A stretch of 64,000 nucleotides of DNA, taken from assembly GCA_015680685.1 (NCBI GenBank), contig MNCI01004895.1, positions 340,099 through 404,098 on the forward strand, written 5' to 3'. The notes below the pieces were generated by a model. That model made no database searches and was not told the DNA's origin. It was given only the letters and a program-made list of their open reading frames with translations. A program made the translations under genes and the position numbers. Below, in pieces: positions 1 to 12,667 of this stretch; positions within the stretch are counted from its first letter, which is position 1, and every line of letters begins with the position of its first letter. The stretch comes from Gnetum montanum (lineage: Eukaryota; Streptophyta; Gnetopsida; Gnetales; Gnetaceae).

Positions 1-1199
1 ATTTAGGTAACCACCATGTCAATCGCCTAATATATGTTGATTAAAAGAATATTAAAATATATTTTTAAAATGGCACATGTTAAGCCCTAGTGACATTGTA
101 ACTAGCTATGAGGCTAAGTCATGCCACATTGTAGTGGGGTCATAAGGTTTGGCTATTGAACTATGTAACTTGACCGTAGTGGGGTGAGGTGTGGATGCAC
201 TACAAGAAGGCCACAAAGCCACATGCACTTTAGTAGTGCTACCATGGGCACAACCATAGCCACAACCTAAGAAGACCCTCATCTCTTGGCCGCCTACCTT
301 CATCTCCCCATTAATTTAACTGATGTCTTTTTCTTATAAGAAGTCTTGCCATGGAAATTGTTATTCTAATTCTAAAATATGTTCTTATTAGTCCATCATG
401 TAATTTCATTAGCTAGTGCATATTCTAGCTATTTTGAATATTCAATAGATAAGACAAATTTGAGAGTTCAAGAACAAATGATGTTAATGAACAATACTAA
501 TCAAAAACCACAATTTACCAATTATGCTACTATGACTAATGAAGATGGGTTAACATCATGTTTCAATACCCTTGATTATATTTGGTATGATGCCCAATTA
601 TTCCAAGTTATCAATCTAGTTTAGTTAATTCCTAAGGAAGAAATTAAAAAGCAAGATCAAGCCCTACCATCCCAAACAAGGCCATCTGATCATATACCCT
701 TTATGGTAAAACTACAACTACATCTCTTGAATCATGAGGTTGATGAAGATCAAGGAGACTATTAACCTTACTTTTATTCATAACCTTCCTATTTTCTTCA
801 TTGTTTAATTTATATTTTAATTAGGTAACTAAGAAGGGTAATGCAAGTTGGGAATATGGATTTTTCTTACCTTCAATTGGAAAATCATATATGAGTTACA
901 CTTTGTGTAACCCTAATTAGGACTAGTGCTTCATGGTTGGTATACCTGTAATTCATCCCTTGTAACTATCTTAGAGAAAGAGGTAAATATAGATAAAATA
1001 AGATTTATTTTCCTACATATTCCTCTCACTTACCTTATTTTTACAAAATAAATAGGATAAAAATAAGATATTCAACCTCAAATCATAAGGAGAAATCAAC
1101 GTATTAGAACATTAGAGCATGGAGGAACACTAGAGCTAGAGAAAATATCATGAATGTGGACTCATTTGAGGATGAATGAAACCTAAGGGAGGTAGATTA
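1..1199. other. AT-rich left edge, unclassified
   Basis: No credible gene. An 81-codon open frame at 379-624 is Asn/Gln-rich and matches no family I recognise. The last 60 bases before 1200 end in a purine-rich stretch (about 1180-1193) placed like a polypurine tract ahead of the LTR-like repeat that follows. This stretch could be the decayed 3' internal end of an LTR element running off the left edge; that is inference. Confidence 0.35.
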
Positions 1200-2254
1200 T
1201 GACATCCCCATTTCCAAATGGTGTTATTCCAAAAACAAAAAGATGATGCCTCTTCATAAGAAGTGTTGTAATTACTGTAATTAGATGCAAAAGGGCAACT
1301 TCTAATTAAGATCCAAAAGTGCACCTTGTAATAATGAGCATGTCTCTTGAGGTAACCTTTAGAGATTTGACCTAAGATATTTATACTTGATAAAATAATT
1401 TTTCCCAAGAACACTATTGTATCTACGATATCATAGCTCATGCTACATCATCATTGATGTGAAGTCTTAGGATATGTGTGGTCCTATAAATACCAATACT
1501 TGGTTGCACTATTAACAAAAAATTTTATTCCACCCTTAACTAGACTCTTGTAGTTTGTTTCTATAGTTAATGATAGAGAGTGAATGCCCACAGTGTGGTA
1601 TTGAGTAGTTGTACAACATCTTCATTTGAGTAGATTGTACTTGGGCACAATTCATGTTTGGAAATAAAGATCGAGATTTCTTTTCATCATTGTAGTATTC
1701 CCTTAGTTATTTTTTTTACTTAGCTTAATTTTCCTATTTACTTTAGCTTAGCACTTTACAATTCCAAAGTTCTTTACTTTTCATGTTCTATAGTTAAGTA
1801 GAATGAGTATGGCTGGTTTGGAGCATTAAAGTGTAATTATTTGATAAGCTAGTAGTGGTTTCACATGATTTTCTCAATAGTTAACTGACTTGGTAATCCC
1901 AGTAATGGTTGCATGAGCCAAAGACATGATTGGCAAGCCAGGACTAGATGCTCATCACCATAGGCTAGAGTATATTTACATTCCTATCATTACTTAGACT
2001 TAGATTTTAACCTCACTTTCATTATATTTACAACTAGGAGTATTATGAGTCCAACAACATCAACTGATCATATGTCTCACTGAGAGTTAAATCATACACT
2101 TGAACTTCACTAACTTAAAGTGGGAAGATAATAATCATGAGCCTACTATTAACTTCTAGCATACTTATATTTTCCATCCACAAATTATAATTTTGTCATG
2201 CACATGCACTCATGACTTGTATGGTGGGGTTTTGGAATAGCCTACCGCTCATTA
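1200..2254 (+). mobile_element. LTR-like repeat F (solo or 3' LTR), Athila-like LTR group
   Basis: It starts TGACATCCCC after a purine-rich stretch. Its internal order parallels the LTRs of E: a TATAAATA box at 1485-1492, a 'tacttgg/acttggg' block, AATAAAGATCGAGAT near 1660, a 'tggcaagcca' block, and an end of the type 'gtatggt...taccgctcatta' (E ends 'ctcatca'). Primary sequence is well diverged from E, so this is a related but separate LTR. No primer-binding site follows it and a purine tract precedes it, favouring a 3' or solo LTR. Edges are approximate and I found no target duplication. Confidence 0.5.
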
Positions 2255-3847
2255 ATCCCTAAGAATTAAAGTTGTGGAGCCATCAATGACAAGTAATGAG
2301 TGTCAAGTAAAGCAAGATAGGAAGAAGACTAGCCATTCCTTCTAGTCGGTTACAAGCCTAACTATTGTGGAAATGTTGGATTACTTATAAGGGATATATT
2401 TCAAAGAAAGATAATCACAAGAAACCCTATAGCATGATCCATTTATAATATTTTACATTAATAAAGCATTCTTTTCATTTTCTTTGTGCATTTAACCTAT
2501 TATCTTCTTTATGCATACTATCAAATATTACAAATTTTTGACATTTACCATGATATCTAAGAATGAGATGTCATAACTAGTCTTTTAGAGGTTTGATCAT
2601 GGGTGTTGTCAAGTTTCACCTATATCATGTACCAACTATAAAAAAAACATACCTACACTATCCCACGCCTACGATGATACTAGAGATAAGAGCTTAACTA
2701 CATCTCTCATGCTAGCTTTTCTTGCTGAGCAACCACAAATAATGAGTGCTACATATGTCATTGCACATCATATATCATAATACACTGACTTAAGCCAAAG
2801 AAAAAATTCATTGACAACACATGTCACATTTATGATCATACATTAAAAACTAGTAGTTATAGGCAATTTTTGCTACTTGATCCTACATGCAAGCATACAC
2901 ATCACATCATGACACATACTATATATATGATTGATGGTAAGGGTACCATGACATTGCCATGCCACATCAAGCCTAAATTAATACCACTTTCATATTCTCA
3001 ACTATAAAAACTCATAAGCATACTGAAATACAACTCATATATACACATGTCATGTGTATGACCATCATAATATCAAAGCATTTATTGTTCTAGAACAAAA
3101 AAACATAATTCCATGAGTGAATTTTACACATACCTACTCATACACAAATTCACATGCTCATATGTATAACTAATTCATAACTATGATGTATAATTTCCTT
3201 ATCTTTTCTATAGAATGTAACTTGAGGCTAGCTCTTTTATGAATAGTGACTTGAGATGGGATCACAACCTTCACTATGACTAGGTTGCAACTCTGTTACC
3301 ACTCAACTTGTGCATGAACATGGAACATGAAATTCTCAGTTTTCCCATTGCAACTTCCATTAGGATCATTATTGTTACAACAAATGGATCATGACTTGCA
3401 CCCAATATATTTTTCATGTAAATAAACATTACAACTTGGCCACACATCAACTTCAACTTGCATTTGCAACTAAATAAACATCATGACTAGAGTGTGAGTC
3501 AACCATGACTTGTGGTTTGCATAAGGTTGCCACCTGAGAATTCTAAAATTAGTCAATACATTACAGAAACATAGAAGCAGAATACATAAATCCTCTGGAG
3601 CATTGTAATAGAATCTTATAGCATCCAAAAAGGATCCATAATGCATAGTCTTAATCATATTCATACAAAAGACTCCATACATAAAAACCATCACAAACCC
3701 ATGGTATAATCATGGCATGCTAAGCTAAACCAACATACAAAACATCCAAATCTCTATTTGTCCCATACTCCTATGCACATAAGGACACATACTTGAATAT
3801 TAGAAAGAGAAATAGAAGAACAGTAAAGGAAACTTATTAATTGCAAT
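2255..3847. other. AT-rich non-coding stretch
   Basis: No open frame with recognisable protein character. The texture (many 'catcatat' and 'cacat' words) resembles 12668-13420 and the interior of solo LTR G. Element E may therefore have inserted into an older LTR of the G type whose halves flank it. This is low-confidence inference. Confidence 0.3.
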
Positions 3848-4709
3848 TGATGAGTCATCAATTGTCAAGCCCTAACATCGAATACTCGATGTCGGAGCCT
3901 AGAAGTGATGTTAGATATTTGATGTCATCTCCTCTAGGTTAGCCTATAAATATAGCACTTAGGTGCCCATTTTGAAAAAAGGAATAAGTAGTAGAGTTTT
4001 AGTTTTAGTTTTTAGTTTTTGATAGTCTTTCTTTTAGTCCTCCTATTTTCCCAATGCATGCTTGCAGTGTGATGTTTGTAATCATATGACACCTTTGTTC
4101 GAGTATGATATACTTGGATACATTACATGATTGTCAATAAAGATCAATATTACTTTCATCATTGTAGCATCCACTTAAATTATTATTACTGTTAACTATT
4201 AATTATTTACAGTTTTCCTTAGTTAAAAAATTCCATTTATTGCTATTTACTATTCCTATTATTAAGCAAAATATGTACACCTTAATCACTAGTGTTTAAG
4301 TGTAAGTACTTGGTAGTCTAGTGGTGTATTCTTTGGCACACCCAATTGCATGCACTTGGCAATCCCAAAAGTAGGCTCATGAAGTCCAAGCTATACACGG
4401 ATGATTAAGGGTGGATACTCATTGCACATAGGCTAGTTAGATTTCACTTTCAATTGTTCATTAGCTTAATTAATTTATCCCTTTATTGTCATTAGGAGAA
4501 AAGTAGAATTAGAAAACATCATATGCCTCACTTTAGAATAAACCATACATGAAAAAACTACCACTAGTCCAAATGGGAAGATAGAGAACTACGATCAAAG
4601 CCTAATGATCTAGATGCCATAACTAGTTCCATCCATGGAATTCGACTAGATTGTGTGTGAACACTTATAATTCGTATGGTTGGGTGTAGGGGTACCTCAC
4701 CACTCATCA
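3848..4709 (+). repeat. 5' LTR of element E
   Basis: Aligns end to end with 11792-12667. TATAAATA lies at 3945-3952 and AATAAA at 4136-4141, a normal U3/R/U5 arrangement. I could not recognise a primer-binding site in the bases just after 4709. Confidence 0.88.
3945..3952 (+). promoter_or_regulatory. TATA box of element E LTR promoter
   Basis: TATAAATA, conserved in the partner LTR at 11903-11910 and followed about 190 bases later by AATAAA, the expected order for an LTR promoter and poly(A) signal. Confidence 0.7.
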
Positions 4710-4859
4710 TTAGAATTGTTTCTAGGGATGGTGCTAGTTATCTAGATTAGTTATATTATACACAATCATTGTAACAATATTAATGATATATCTTTCAGGA
4801 AATATTAAAACACATACACACACACCATAAACCAATGACAATGTCTCTCTCACACAGAA

Positions 4860-6830
4860 GTAACAATGCACTATATAGAAAATTCATTCATTAGAGAAAT
4901 AACGAGATATATGATGAAGAAGATTGGAGTGACCAACTTTATGTAGGGGTTTCTTATGTTCATGACCACCCTAACAACACCCAAAGACTACATTCACCTA
5001 ATGTAGACAATCTTAAAGAAGATGAAGTAAGTCCTAAACTAGGGAAGGCCTCAACACCTAAAACCTCCTCAAAACCTAGAAATGATAAATCAAGGGGCCT
5101 AAAAAACCACCATAAAAGCCATGGAAATTCTTCTAGTCCCTCATTTTCCTCTTTCCCTTCAACATCTAGTTTTGATAAAGATGAACATAGGTATGGAGAT
5201 CAAGCTCCAATAGAGGGGTGAAGCAAAAACAGATATCAAACCCATAGGAGAAATCAAATATGTCATCATGAACATAGACAACATCATCATAATCAAATGA
5301 CTAGAGATAGAAATTCCTCTCACAACATGTTTGATGAAAATGAACCCTTTTTGGCCATTAAGAGCCTAATGCATATCACAAAGGTTGTTAAGATATCTCA
5401 TAGGCATTACAAAAAGAGTCACCTACCTAAGCTTGACTTGAATAATATTCCTAAATTTGTAGGAGGTTATGATTTAGATTTGCAACATTATTTACAAAAC
5501 TTCCATGATGCCTATGCTTTCTACAACATTGAAAATGGGTGGCAAAAGCTTAAGCTCTTTCCTAGGACACTAATTGATAGAGCTGAAGTGTGGTATCAAT
5601 CATTGAGACTGAACTAAATTTGCTAATTATCCATAATGCTAGAACTTTTCAACAAGAAATACCAAACCTATGAAAGGGTGTCCAATTTAAGGAGATACAT
5701 CCAAGAGTGGGAGTAAGGACAACATGAACCCCTGAACATGGCCTTAGATAAATATTATGCCTTATTGAATAGATTCCCAAGCCATGGTTTCTCCAAGGAG
5801 AGGTAACATTTCCACATCATAGATGGTCTTTGTAATTAAACAAGAGATATCATTGGGATGTATGCCCCAAGGTAATTATATGAGCTCCAAGCCCATTAGA
5901 TCAAAGAGCTAATCAAGTGTGTGGAAAAAGAAGGAGAGATATGAAAATGGGAGAATGTTGAGAAATATTAATGGGATCCAACTCTTCAATAGAAGGAGGC
6001 CTAGATCTATGTTAAGGATAATAAAGCCACTTCTGATAAGGTGATTCCACAACAAACCTTGCTGATACAGAAGTCTATTGATGAACTTGAAGTAAAGTTT
6101 AATAGGATGTCTGAATAAATATATGAAAATGTTACAACTCTCATTGAGATGGTCAAGGAGAAGATCTTACAAAGTAAGCCAAGAAATCACAATTAACAAA
6201 GGATACAAAACCAAGAAATAACCATGAACACTTTTTGGAAAATAAGAAAAGTAGCTAAAGAAAGTGGGGCTATAGTCTCAACCATAGATGAAGATAATGG
6301 ATGCGACATTTGCATATATGACCATATGAAGGACCATTGCCCAATATTGTTGCATATACAAGAGTATTAGGCAGATGCCTTAAATCCAAAGTTTGTGCAA
6401 AAACACATGCCTAGGAGATTTCCTCTCCCACAAGGTAATTACAGATAGTCCCACAACTGACTATACAATCCTAGGGGGACTTATTACCAGCCTCAACATA
6501 GTCATCAACTACAGTGGCAACCACCACAGTCATGGGGAAGGCCACCATCAAATCAGCCTTATCCACTAAAACTACACAAATATTATGTTCAACACCCTAT
6601 TTATTTGAATCTAGTGGTGTGGGAAGACAAATAAATCTATGCATACCATATCATGATCAAGGGTACAATCATGGGCCAAATGTCTGTAACGCGAACACAC
6701 CTTATATCCTAATCAACCATGCATTTAATAATCAAGTGTGTGCCCAAAAATTTTTCTTCCCAACTGCCACATGACTAATAGGCACCCAGTGGCTAGGGCA
6801 TGAATAGTTACCAATGTTTCATATATAAAT
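4860..6830 (+). pseudogene. gag: gag of element E (Athila-like), decayed
   Basis: Capsid-type gag. The longest open stretch, 5297-5617, includes the typical core 'KFVGGYDLDLQHYLQNF' and a Trp-rich capsid helix region, followed after stops by 'MALDKYYALLNRFPSHGFS', a phrase typical of Athila gag. A knuckle CDICIYDHMKDHC (CX2CX3HX4C) lies near 6300-6345. Downstream comes a Gln/Pro/Tyr-rich tail that aligns with the tail of gag in element C. Stops (TAA, TAG, TGA) interrupt it throughout. It would have formed the virus-like particle. Gag identity is secure; exact ends are not. Confidence 0.8.
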
Positions 6831-6839
6831 GGATCCTAT

Positions 6840-8877
6840 TTATCCACTTATTAATCCTTGTCATGGCCAAATGTCTAGTTGTGGGGGTTACCCCCCATTC
6901 TAATCTTTAGGATTCTTAAGTGCTTTTTATCCTTTTTTTAATAGTTTTTGTCATTTTTCTATTTCTTGATCCACTTTTTCCTATTTCTTCCAATTTTTTC
7001 TATTTGTTATGTAATCTTTCTTGTGAATAAAACAATCATGTTTCCCATTGAGATGGGGTTTTCTCTATGTTATCAAGTCATAAGAGATTGATTATTCAAA
7101 CATTGATACCATGAAATCCATCCACCCATTCCATTAATAAGAGGTTCTTGCCCTAGTCATAATGATAATCTTTTCCATCATCCAACCTAATAATAAATCT
7201 ATGAGCATTATGTCCAAACAGAATAGTGCAGAACTAAGATGGAATGTGAAGGGTGTGACATCAAGGGGATTCATTGATTCTCTTTGGCCACTTCTGTATG
7301 TTCTATCATGTTGTTGAGGTTGTAACCATATCCTTGTAGATCTAATAAAAAATGCAAGTAAGAGTAACCTAAAATGGCATTAAATAAACTTTTGTGGGTC
7401 CCACTGGAAAGACATGTACCCATGCTTGAAGGTTGGTGGCTTCTCAGAATTGAAAAAGAGAGTGAAAATGAAAAAAAAAAACATGTGTGTGTGCCATCAA
7501 TAAAGACTCCTCCCTTGAACAAAATGACAAGTGATGTTACTCCTAGCAACTATGATAGTCTTATGGTTGTTCACTAATAGGAATACATGATGTAATGTTA
7601 GTGAAGTGTGGTTTGGACTTAGTTTAAATCTTGGGAAGAAGGACTCATGATTATTTAATGATGAATAACACACAAGGCTTCATTATGACCATGGTATGAC
7701 CTTAGTCATAATTTCTACAATTCTTTCTACAGTCCATCTCATCTTGTTGTCCATGCAATCATAACTTGTGGTTTTGTGTAACATAGAGTTATTATCTCAA
7801 CTTGGTGGTTTTAACATGTGTGTTTTGTTTCATAGGTATGCATTGCATTCAACCCCTTTAGTGCCTACAGATATTTTTAGGTGTGGTTACACAAGGCCAT
7901 CATAGGGTAGAGCCTACTTTGGGGAGGATCCACTTGTGTAACTTTTGTAACTTGTACTTGTTTGACACAGCCACATAATTCTTCACCTTTCAAGCACTTA
8001 ATTGCTATAATTTGTTGTTTCCCATTCCATATCACTTGATCTATCCCACAACAGAAATTTAATGCCCTTTTTCTTGCTCATTCTTGTGCTTTCCACATCG
8101 ACGACTCCACCTTATCACACTTTTGGTGCCTCAAACTAATTTTTCCACTTACCTCAAACTCTAGACCTAACCTCAAACCTTTCAACATCTCACAAAGCTT
8201 TAATTTCCATGTTTAGCTACCCCATATAGTGAAAATTCATGGACCCTGACGTTGCCTACCCAATGTTGGGTCTGACGTAATGTCACATACCCAACGTCGG
8301 GCCATATATGCCCTATATATAGATGATCCCCATGGTGATCTAACTTCATTTTCCTCATTTGCCACTTGATAAGTTGTTCAAATTTTATCTTGTGACTCAA
8401 AGCTCTATGCACTTATCTTCCACTTGCGATATCTAGCTCTCTACCACTCTAATTTTTGTACCATTTAAACCTACCTAAACCTGGAGTGTTCAAGTTGGTC
8501 ATGGGGGGTGCTTGCATGTGAAACTTGTGCTAAGTTGCTAAAATCTACTAGCACCTGGAAGGTACTATAAGGGTAAGAGTGTTAGAAACTTTAGGTGTTA
8601 TCATGAAAAATCAATTATATTAATGCTAGAAACCTAAATTTTTCCACCTTAGGAACCATAACCATCATTATAAGCCACACATAAGGAAACAGGAATCAAT
8701 TGTGAAGGGTTGTAAAAGATGATAGACACCTTTTGGGAATTTCTCTTGAAAATTTTTCTAACTCTGTAGTCATATGCATTAAGAATTTAATGAACTAAGG
8801 TAGTGAGTAAGGTATAAACTAATTAATGATAACTAATACAACCTTAGTAAAAACTTGATCCATGCTTGATTGTAGAT
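6840..8877 (+). other. Non-coding spacer of element E, where pol is expected
   Basis: About 2 kb between gag and the second ORF. I searched all frames by eye for protease DSG/DTG, RT xxDD, RNase H and integrase HHCC/DDE motifs and found none. Short frames at 7374-7577 and 7271-7549 overlap on opposite strands and look like chance. Confidence 0.6.
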
Positions 8878-11390
8878 GGCCTCAAAAAGAGGCACATAGG
8901 ATGAACCCTTGCAAAGAGCCACTAAGCATCCACGAGGTGGCCATGGCTAGCAAGGTGAACATGTTGAACATGTAGAGTAGGAAGCCCAATCCTTCAACAT
9001 TCACCAAGAGAATTCTACTACTAGACAATCAGTCTAAGGGGAGGTTGTAAAATCACAAGCTCCCAAGCAAGGACAACATCTCACATTTCCCCCTACTTGC
9101 CTTGCTATCCTTCTAGAAAAGTCCACATTGGCCTCAATCATCGGTCATCATGGAAATGAATTTTAGCCCATTCATGAAGTTTTCTCTAGAAGTAGTTCAA
9201 ACACAACTCAAGGAATCCTCCTTGTGACCCATTTTGTCAGACAATTGTGAGTGGTACTTGGGAGAAACTCATCAATTCTAGCACAATAAAGATGAGGGCA
9301 CCACCATCAACATATGTTGAGTAAACGTCTTCTTTTCAGTTAAAGATATTGCTACAGCTCTTAATCTACCATATGAAGGGGCTAAGATAGCCCATCTATC
9401 AACTAGATCTAACCCCAAGACCAAAAAACTATGGCTAAAGTGGGCATATGGCAAGAAGGATAAAATGTATAATGAAATGACTAGAAGAGAGAACATATTT
9501 CAAGATTGAGACTTACCACTTGTTTCCCACAAAATGGCTCAATCGAATTTCTACATATGTAGCCAGAGGAAGTGCTATTCTAATGGGAAAATTTGTGGCT
9601 AATATTCCCTAGTTTTATTTCATTGAAATTCAATAATGATTTGAAGAAAAGAAGGTAGGGAAACCAACACTTCCATTTCCTTGTCTAATCATAAGGTTGT
9701 GCAAGAGTGTAGGGACCCTGGGTTATACAAATGATATTCCTAGAAAGGCTGAGAATGGATCCTTCATTGAACTTGTAAAACCTATGGCACAAAGAAAAAA
9801 TCTTGGTAAAGAATAAGAAGCAGAGAAGGAGGTAGAGCCACAAGTAGAAATATAATACAAGCTCCACTACCGCCGCTGCCACAAGACTACAGACCCTCAA
9901 TGAGCTAATTGCAAAAGACCATTTAAGTCTTCAGCTAGGGAAGTAGGGATGAGTTTAACCTCTTTAGAGTGATGGATGATGTCATACGACCCATAGTTTT
10001 AGCTGATCCAACATGGGGGAAGATCCTGCTACAATTAGGAGGAGAAAGATCCTGATGATCATGGAAAATCTTTGAAAATGCTACATCCTTCTAGGTAATG
10101 CTTGAAAGTAAAGAATATGCCATAGTTTTGGTACTACAACATGAGGATGTAGTAGGCATAGCAGAAGTAATTATAGATCATATCAAGGAATCATTCAATG
10201 TGTCTACTGTGCCCTTGGTAGATCTAATGGGAACTAGAGATGCGTAGATGTTGGTAGGGACTTTAATGACTTCTACAATACATGAGGATGTGGTTGATTG
10301 ACTGCTAAAGATGGGGTAAGTGATGACCACCTTATTTGACATCCCTAGCGATGTCACTACAACACAGTCAGACCTCATTGCCACAAAAGGGAAGTTGGTC
10401 ATGGCAGAAGTCAGGGCATAGCATGCAGAAGTAGAAATACAAAGACTACAATAAGAGCTAGCTACCTTGAGAGCTGAACAATGAGATCCTATCCATTTTA
10501 TTATGCCTAACCAACTGAAAAAATTTAGGATAGAGCAAATAACCAAGCTAACGAAGGAGAACACACCTACTGAACAAGAAAAAGAGAAGGCAATTTGGAA
10601 TGCCTCTATTGTTGATGTGTAATCCCACACATACAAAAAGGCATTGACCACTGCACAAGAAGAAAATAAGTAGCTCACCATAGAGAACTCAAGGTTAACC
10701 ATAGTAGAGAAATAAAAGAACATTCTTGAGAAGAGCATCCACTAGTTGAGAGAATAACTGGTGAGGGCCAACTAGGATATTAGTAGATTAACCAGGGAGA
10801 ATAGAATCCTCTCAATGAAGGAGGTTCATGCTATTTGTCATAAGTTAGAAATTGAAGTTAGCACATGGAAAAATGAGGCCAAAAAGCATGAGAAATTAAA
10901 GAAACACTTCTGTGACCAAGTAGGCATGTATAAGTAGATTAATGAAAAAGAGATCCAGATGTCCAAAGCCCACATCAGTTCCTTGTCAGCCCAAAATCCT
11001 AAGTGGCAGCCGATCTTGGATAGCTATGCCTTGGTTCATCAAGTGGAAGTCAAGAATAAAGACTTGTAAATAGAATATTTGAAAGAATACATGGTATTGG
11101 ATAACCTCATATATGCCAACCTTGCCATGTTAATAATAGGTTGACCTTGAAATGAGCTTAAAAAATAGGTGGCAACCACCTATGTATTATATGAGAAAGA
11201 GTTTGCAAAATGAAAGGATGCTTTGTAGAAGTTGTAGGTGGAAAACTTAGAATTGAAGGTGGTCAAAGCCAATTATTAAGGATAGAAAGATGTAGCATCA
11301 AACCTAGCTAGATGACTAACGAATTGTCATGAACTTAGAGACAAAGCTAGGACCTTTGATGAGGAATGATGACTATTTGCAGCATGGTAT
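8878..11390 (+). pseudogene. Second ORF of element E: retroelement-associated N-terminal domain plus long coiled coil, decayed
   Basis: Reading from ATG at 8878 with frame changes gives a charged, low-complexity N-terminus, then about 9315-9500 'VNVFFSVKDIATALNLPYEG'. This resembles the 'putative plant transposon protein' domain found beside plant gypsy elements. From about 10400 to 11340 the plus strand encodes a long heptad-rich helix region full of E/K/Q/L, broken by some twenty stops that are nearly all TAG or TAA at positions suiting Gln. It sits where Athila elements carry pol and env-like ORFs. I do not recognise a catalytic motif. A structural or accessory function, or a captured host gene, are both possible. 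Confidence 0.6.
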
Positions 11391-11781
11391 GTAAAGTAAA
11401 TCATATGTTTCTACAATTTCCATGTCCTTGGGATGTACCAGCGCTAGCACACATTGGCTCAGTAGCCTAGATAGTACAAGATTCAAGGACAAAAGAGGAG
11501 AAGTTGTAGGTGTTGCTGAATCATTACAAATTCAAAGCTTGGAAACAAAGGGAAGTAACCAATGGAGGAGCCACCACCTTCAGGCACCACATGAGCTTTC
11601 CAGGTTTTGTTTTATTTCTATTTTTGTTTTGCAATAATGTGTTCCATTTTTGTATTACACCACTATGGCATGCAAGAGTCAATTATTTTGTTCATTGTTT
11701 AAGTTAGTCAACAATCCCATACCTTTTCAATATTTTGTAAAAAATTATTTTGTTTAACTCAAGGACAAGTTTTCATTCATT

Positions 11782-11791
11782 CATGGGGGTA
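11782..11791 (+). promoter_or_regulatory. Polypurine tract of element E
   Basis: CATGGGGGTA directly precedes the 3' LTR TG. The same block precedes the 3' LTR of element C on the other strand (20204-20217), supporting both family assignment and LTR edges. It would prime plus-strand DNA synthesis. Confidence 0.75.
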
Positions 11792-12667
11792 TGATGAGTC
11801 ATCAATTTTCAAGCCTTCACATTAGAGCCCCAACGTCCAGTATCAAATGTCGGAGCCTAAAAGCAATGTCAAATATCCAATGTCATCTCCTCTAGGTTAG
11901 CCTATAAATATAGCACTTGGGCACCTAGTTGGAGAAAAGGAATAAGCAGTAGTATTTTAGTTTTAGTTTTCAATTTTTTATAGTCTTTCTTTTAATCCTC
12001 TTATTTTCCTAGTGCATGCCCGCAATGTGATGTTTGTAGTCATACAACATCTTTGTTCAAGTGTGATGTACTTGGACACATTACATGACTGGCAATAAAG
12101 ATCGAGATTACTTCCATCATTTCATCATCCACTTAAATTATTATTTCTTTTAACTATTAATTATTTATGATTTTTCTTAGTTAAACAATTCCATTTATTG
12201 CTATTTACTATTCCTAATATTAAGAAGAATGTGTATGCCTTAATCATGAGCATTTAAGTGTAAGTAATTAGTAATCTAGTAGTGTATTATTTGGCACACC
12301 TAGTGACATACACTTGGCAATTCCAAAAGTAGTCTCATGAAGTCCAAGATGTATATGGATGATTAAGGAGAGATACTCATTGCACATAGGCTAGTTAGAT
12401 TTCACTTTCCATTGTTCATTAGGTTAATTAGTTTACCCCTTTACTATCATTAGGAGAAAAGTAGAATTAGACAACAACATATACCTCACTTTGAACCAAA
12501 CCATATGTGACAAAGCTACCACTAGTCTAAGTGGGAAGACAATGAACTGTGATCAAATCCTAATGATCTAGATTCCAAAACTAGTCCCATCCATAGAATT
12601 TGACCAAATTGTGTGTGAATGCTTGTGATTCGTATGGTTGGGTGTAGGCATACCTCGCTGCTCATCA
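11792..12667 (+). repeat. 3' LTR of element E
   Basis: Partner of 3848-4709. Differences are mostly transitions, scattered evenly, so the copy is old. TATA box at 11903-11910. Confidence 0.88.

Larger units (their letters stand above)
3848..12667 (+). mobile_element. Element E: Athila-like, pol-less LTR retrotransposon (8.8 kb)
   Basis: Two direct repeats of 862 and 876 bp, both starting TGATGAGTCATCAATT and ending 'ctcatca', bound it. Inside are a decayed gag with an intact-looking CX2CX3HX4C knuckle, about 2 kb without coding, and a second long decayed ORF with coiled-coil character. No protease, RT, RNase H or integrase could be found on either strand, so this copy is non-autonomous. Flanking pentamers are GCAAT (left) and ACAAC (right), which differ by two transitions; they may be an eroded target duplication but do not prove one. 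Gag and LTR resemble element C, which has pol and could have supplied enzymes in trans. Confidence 0.85.

Noticed and set aside
379-624. 81-codon frame near the left edge as a possible gene
   Set aside because: No motif and Asn/Gln-rich composition as expected of AT-rich DNA; no promoter or homologous copy seen.
8220-8300. Clustered 'acgttg' and 'gacgt' words as a regulatory module
   Set aside because: Only a handful of occurrences, no second copy to compare, and no nearby start of transcription that I could support.
10178-10738. 186-codon minus-strand frame in element E
   Set aside because: It is the shadow of the plus-strand coiled-coil ORF; its Ser/Val/Phe-rich composition is what antisense of a Glu/Lys/Gln-rich helix gives.
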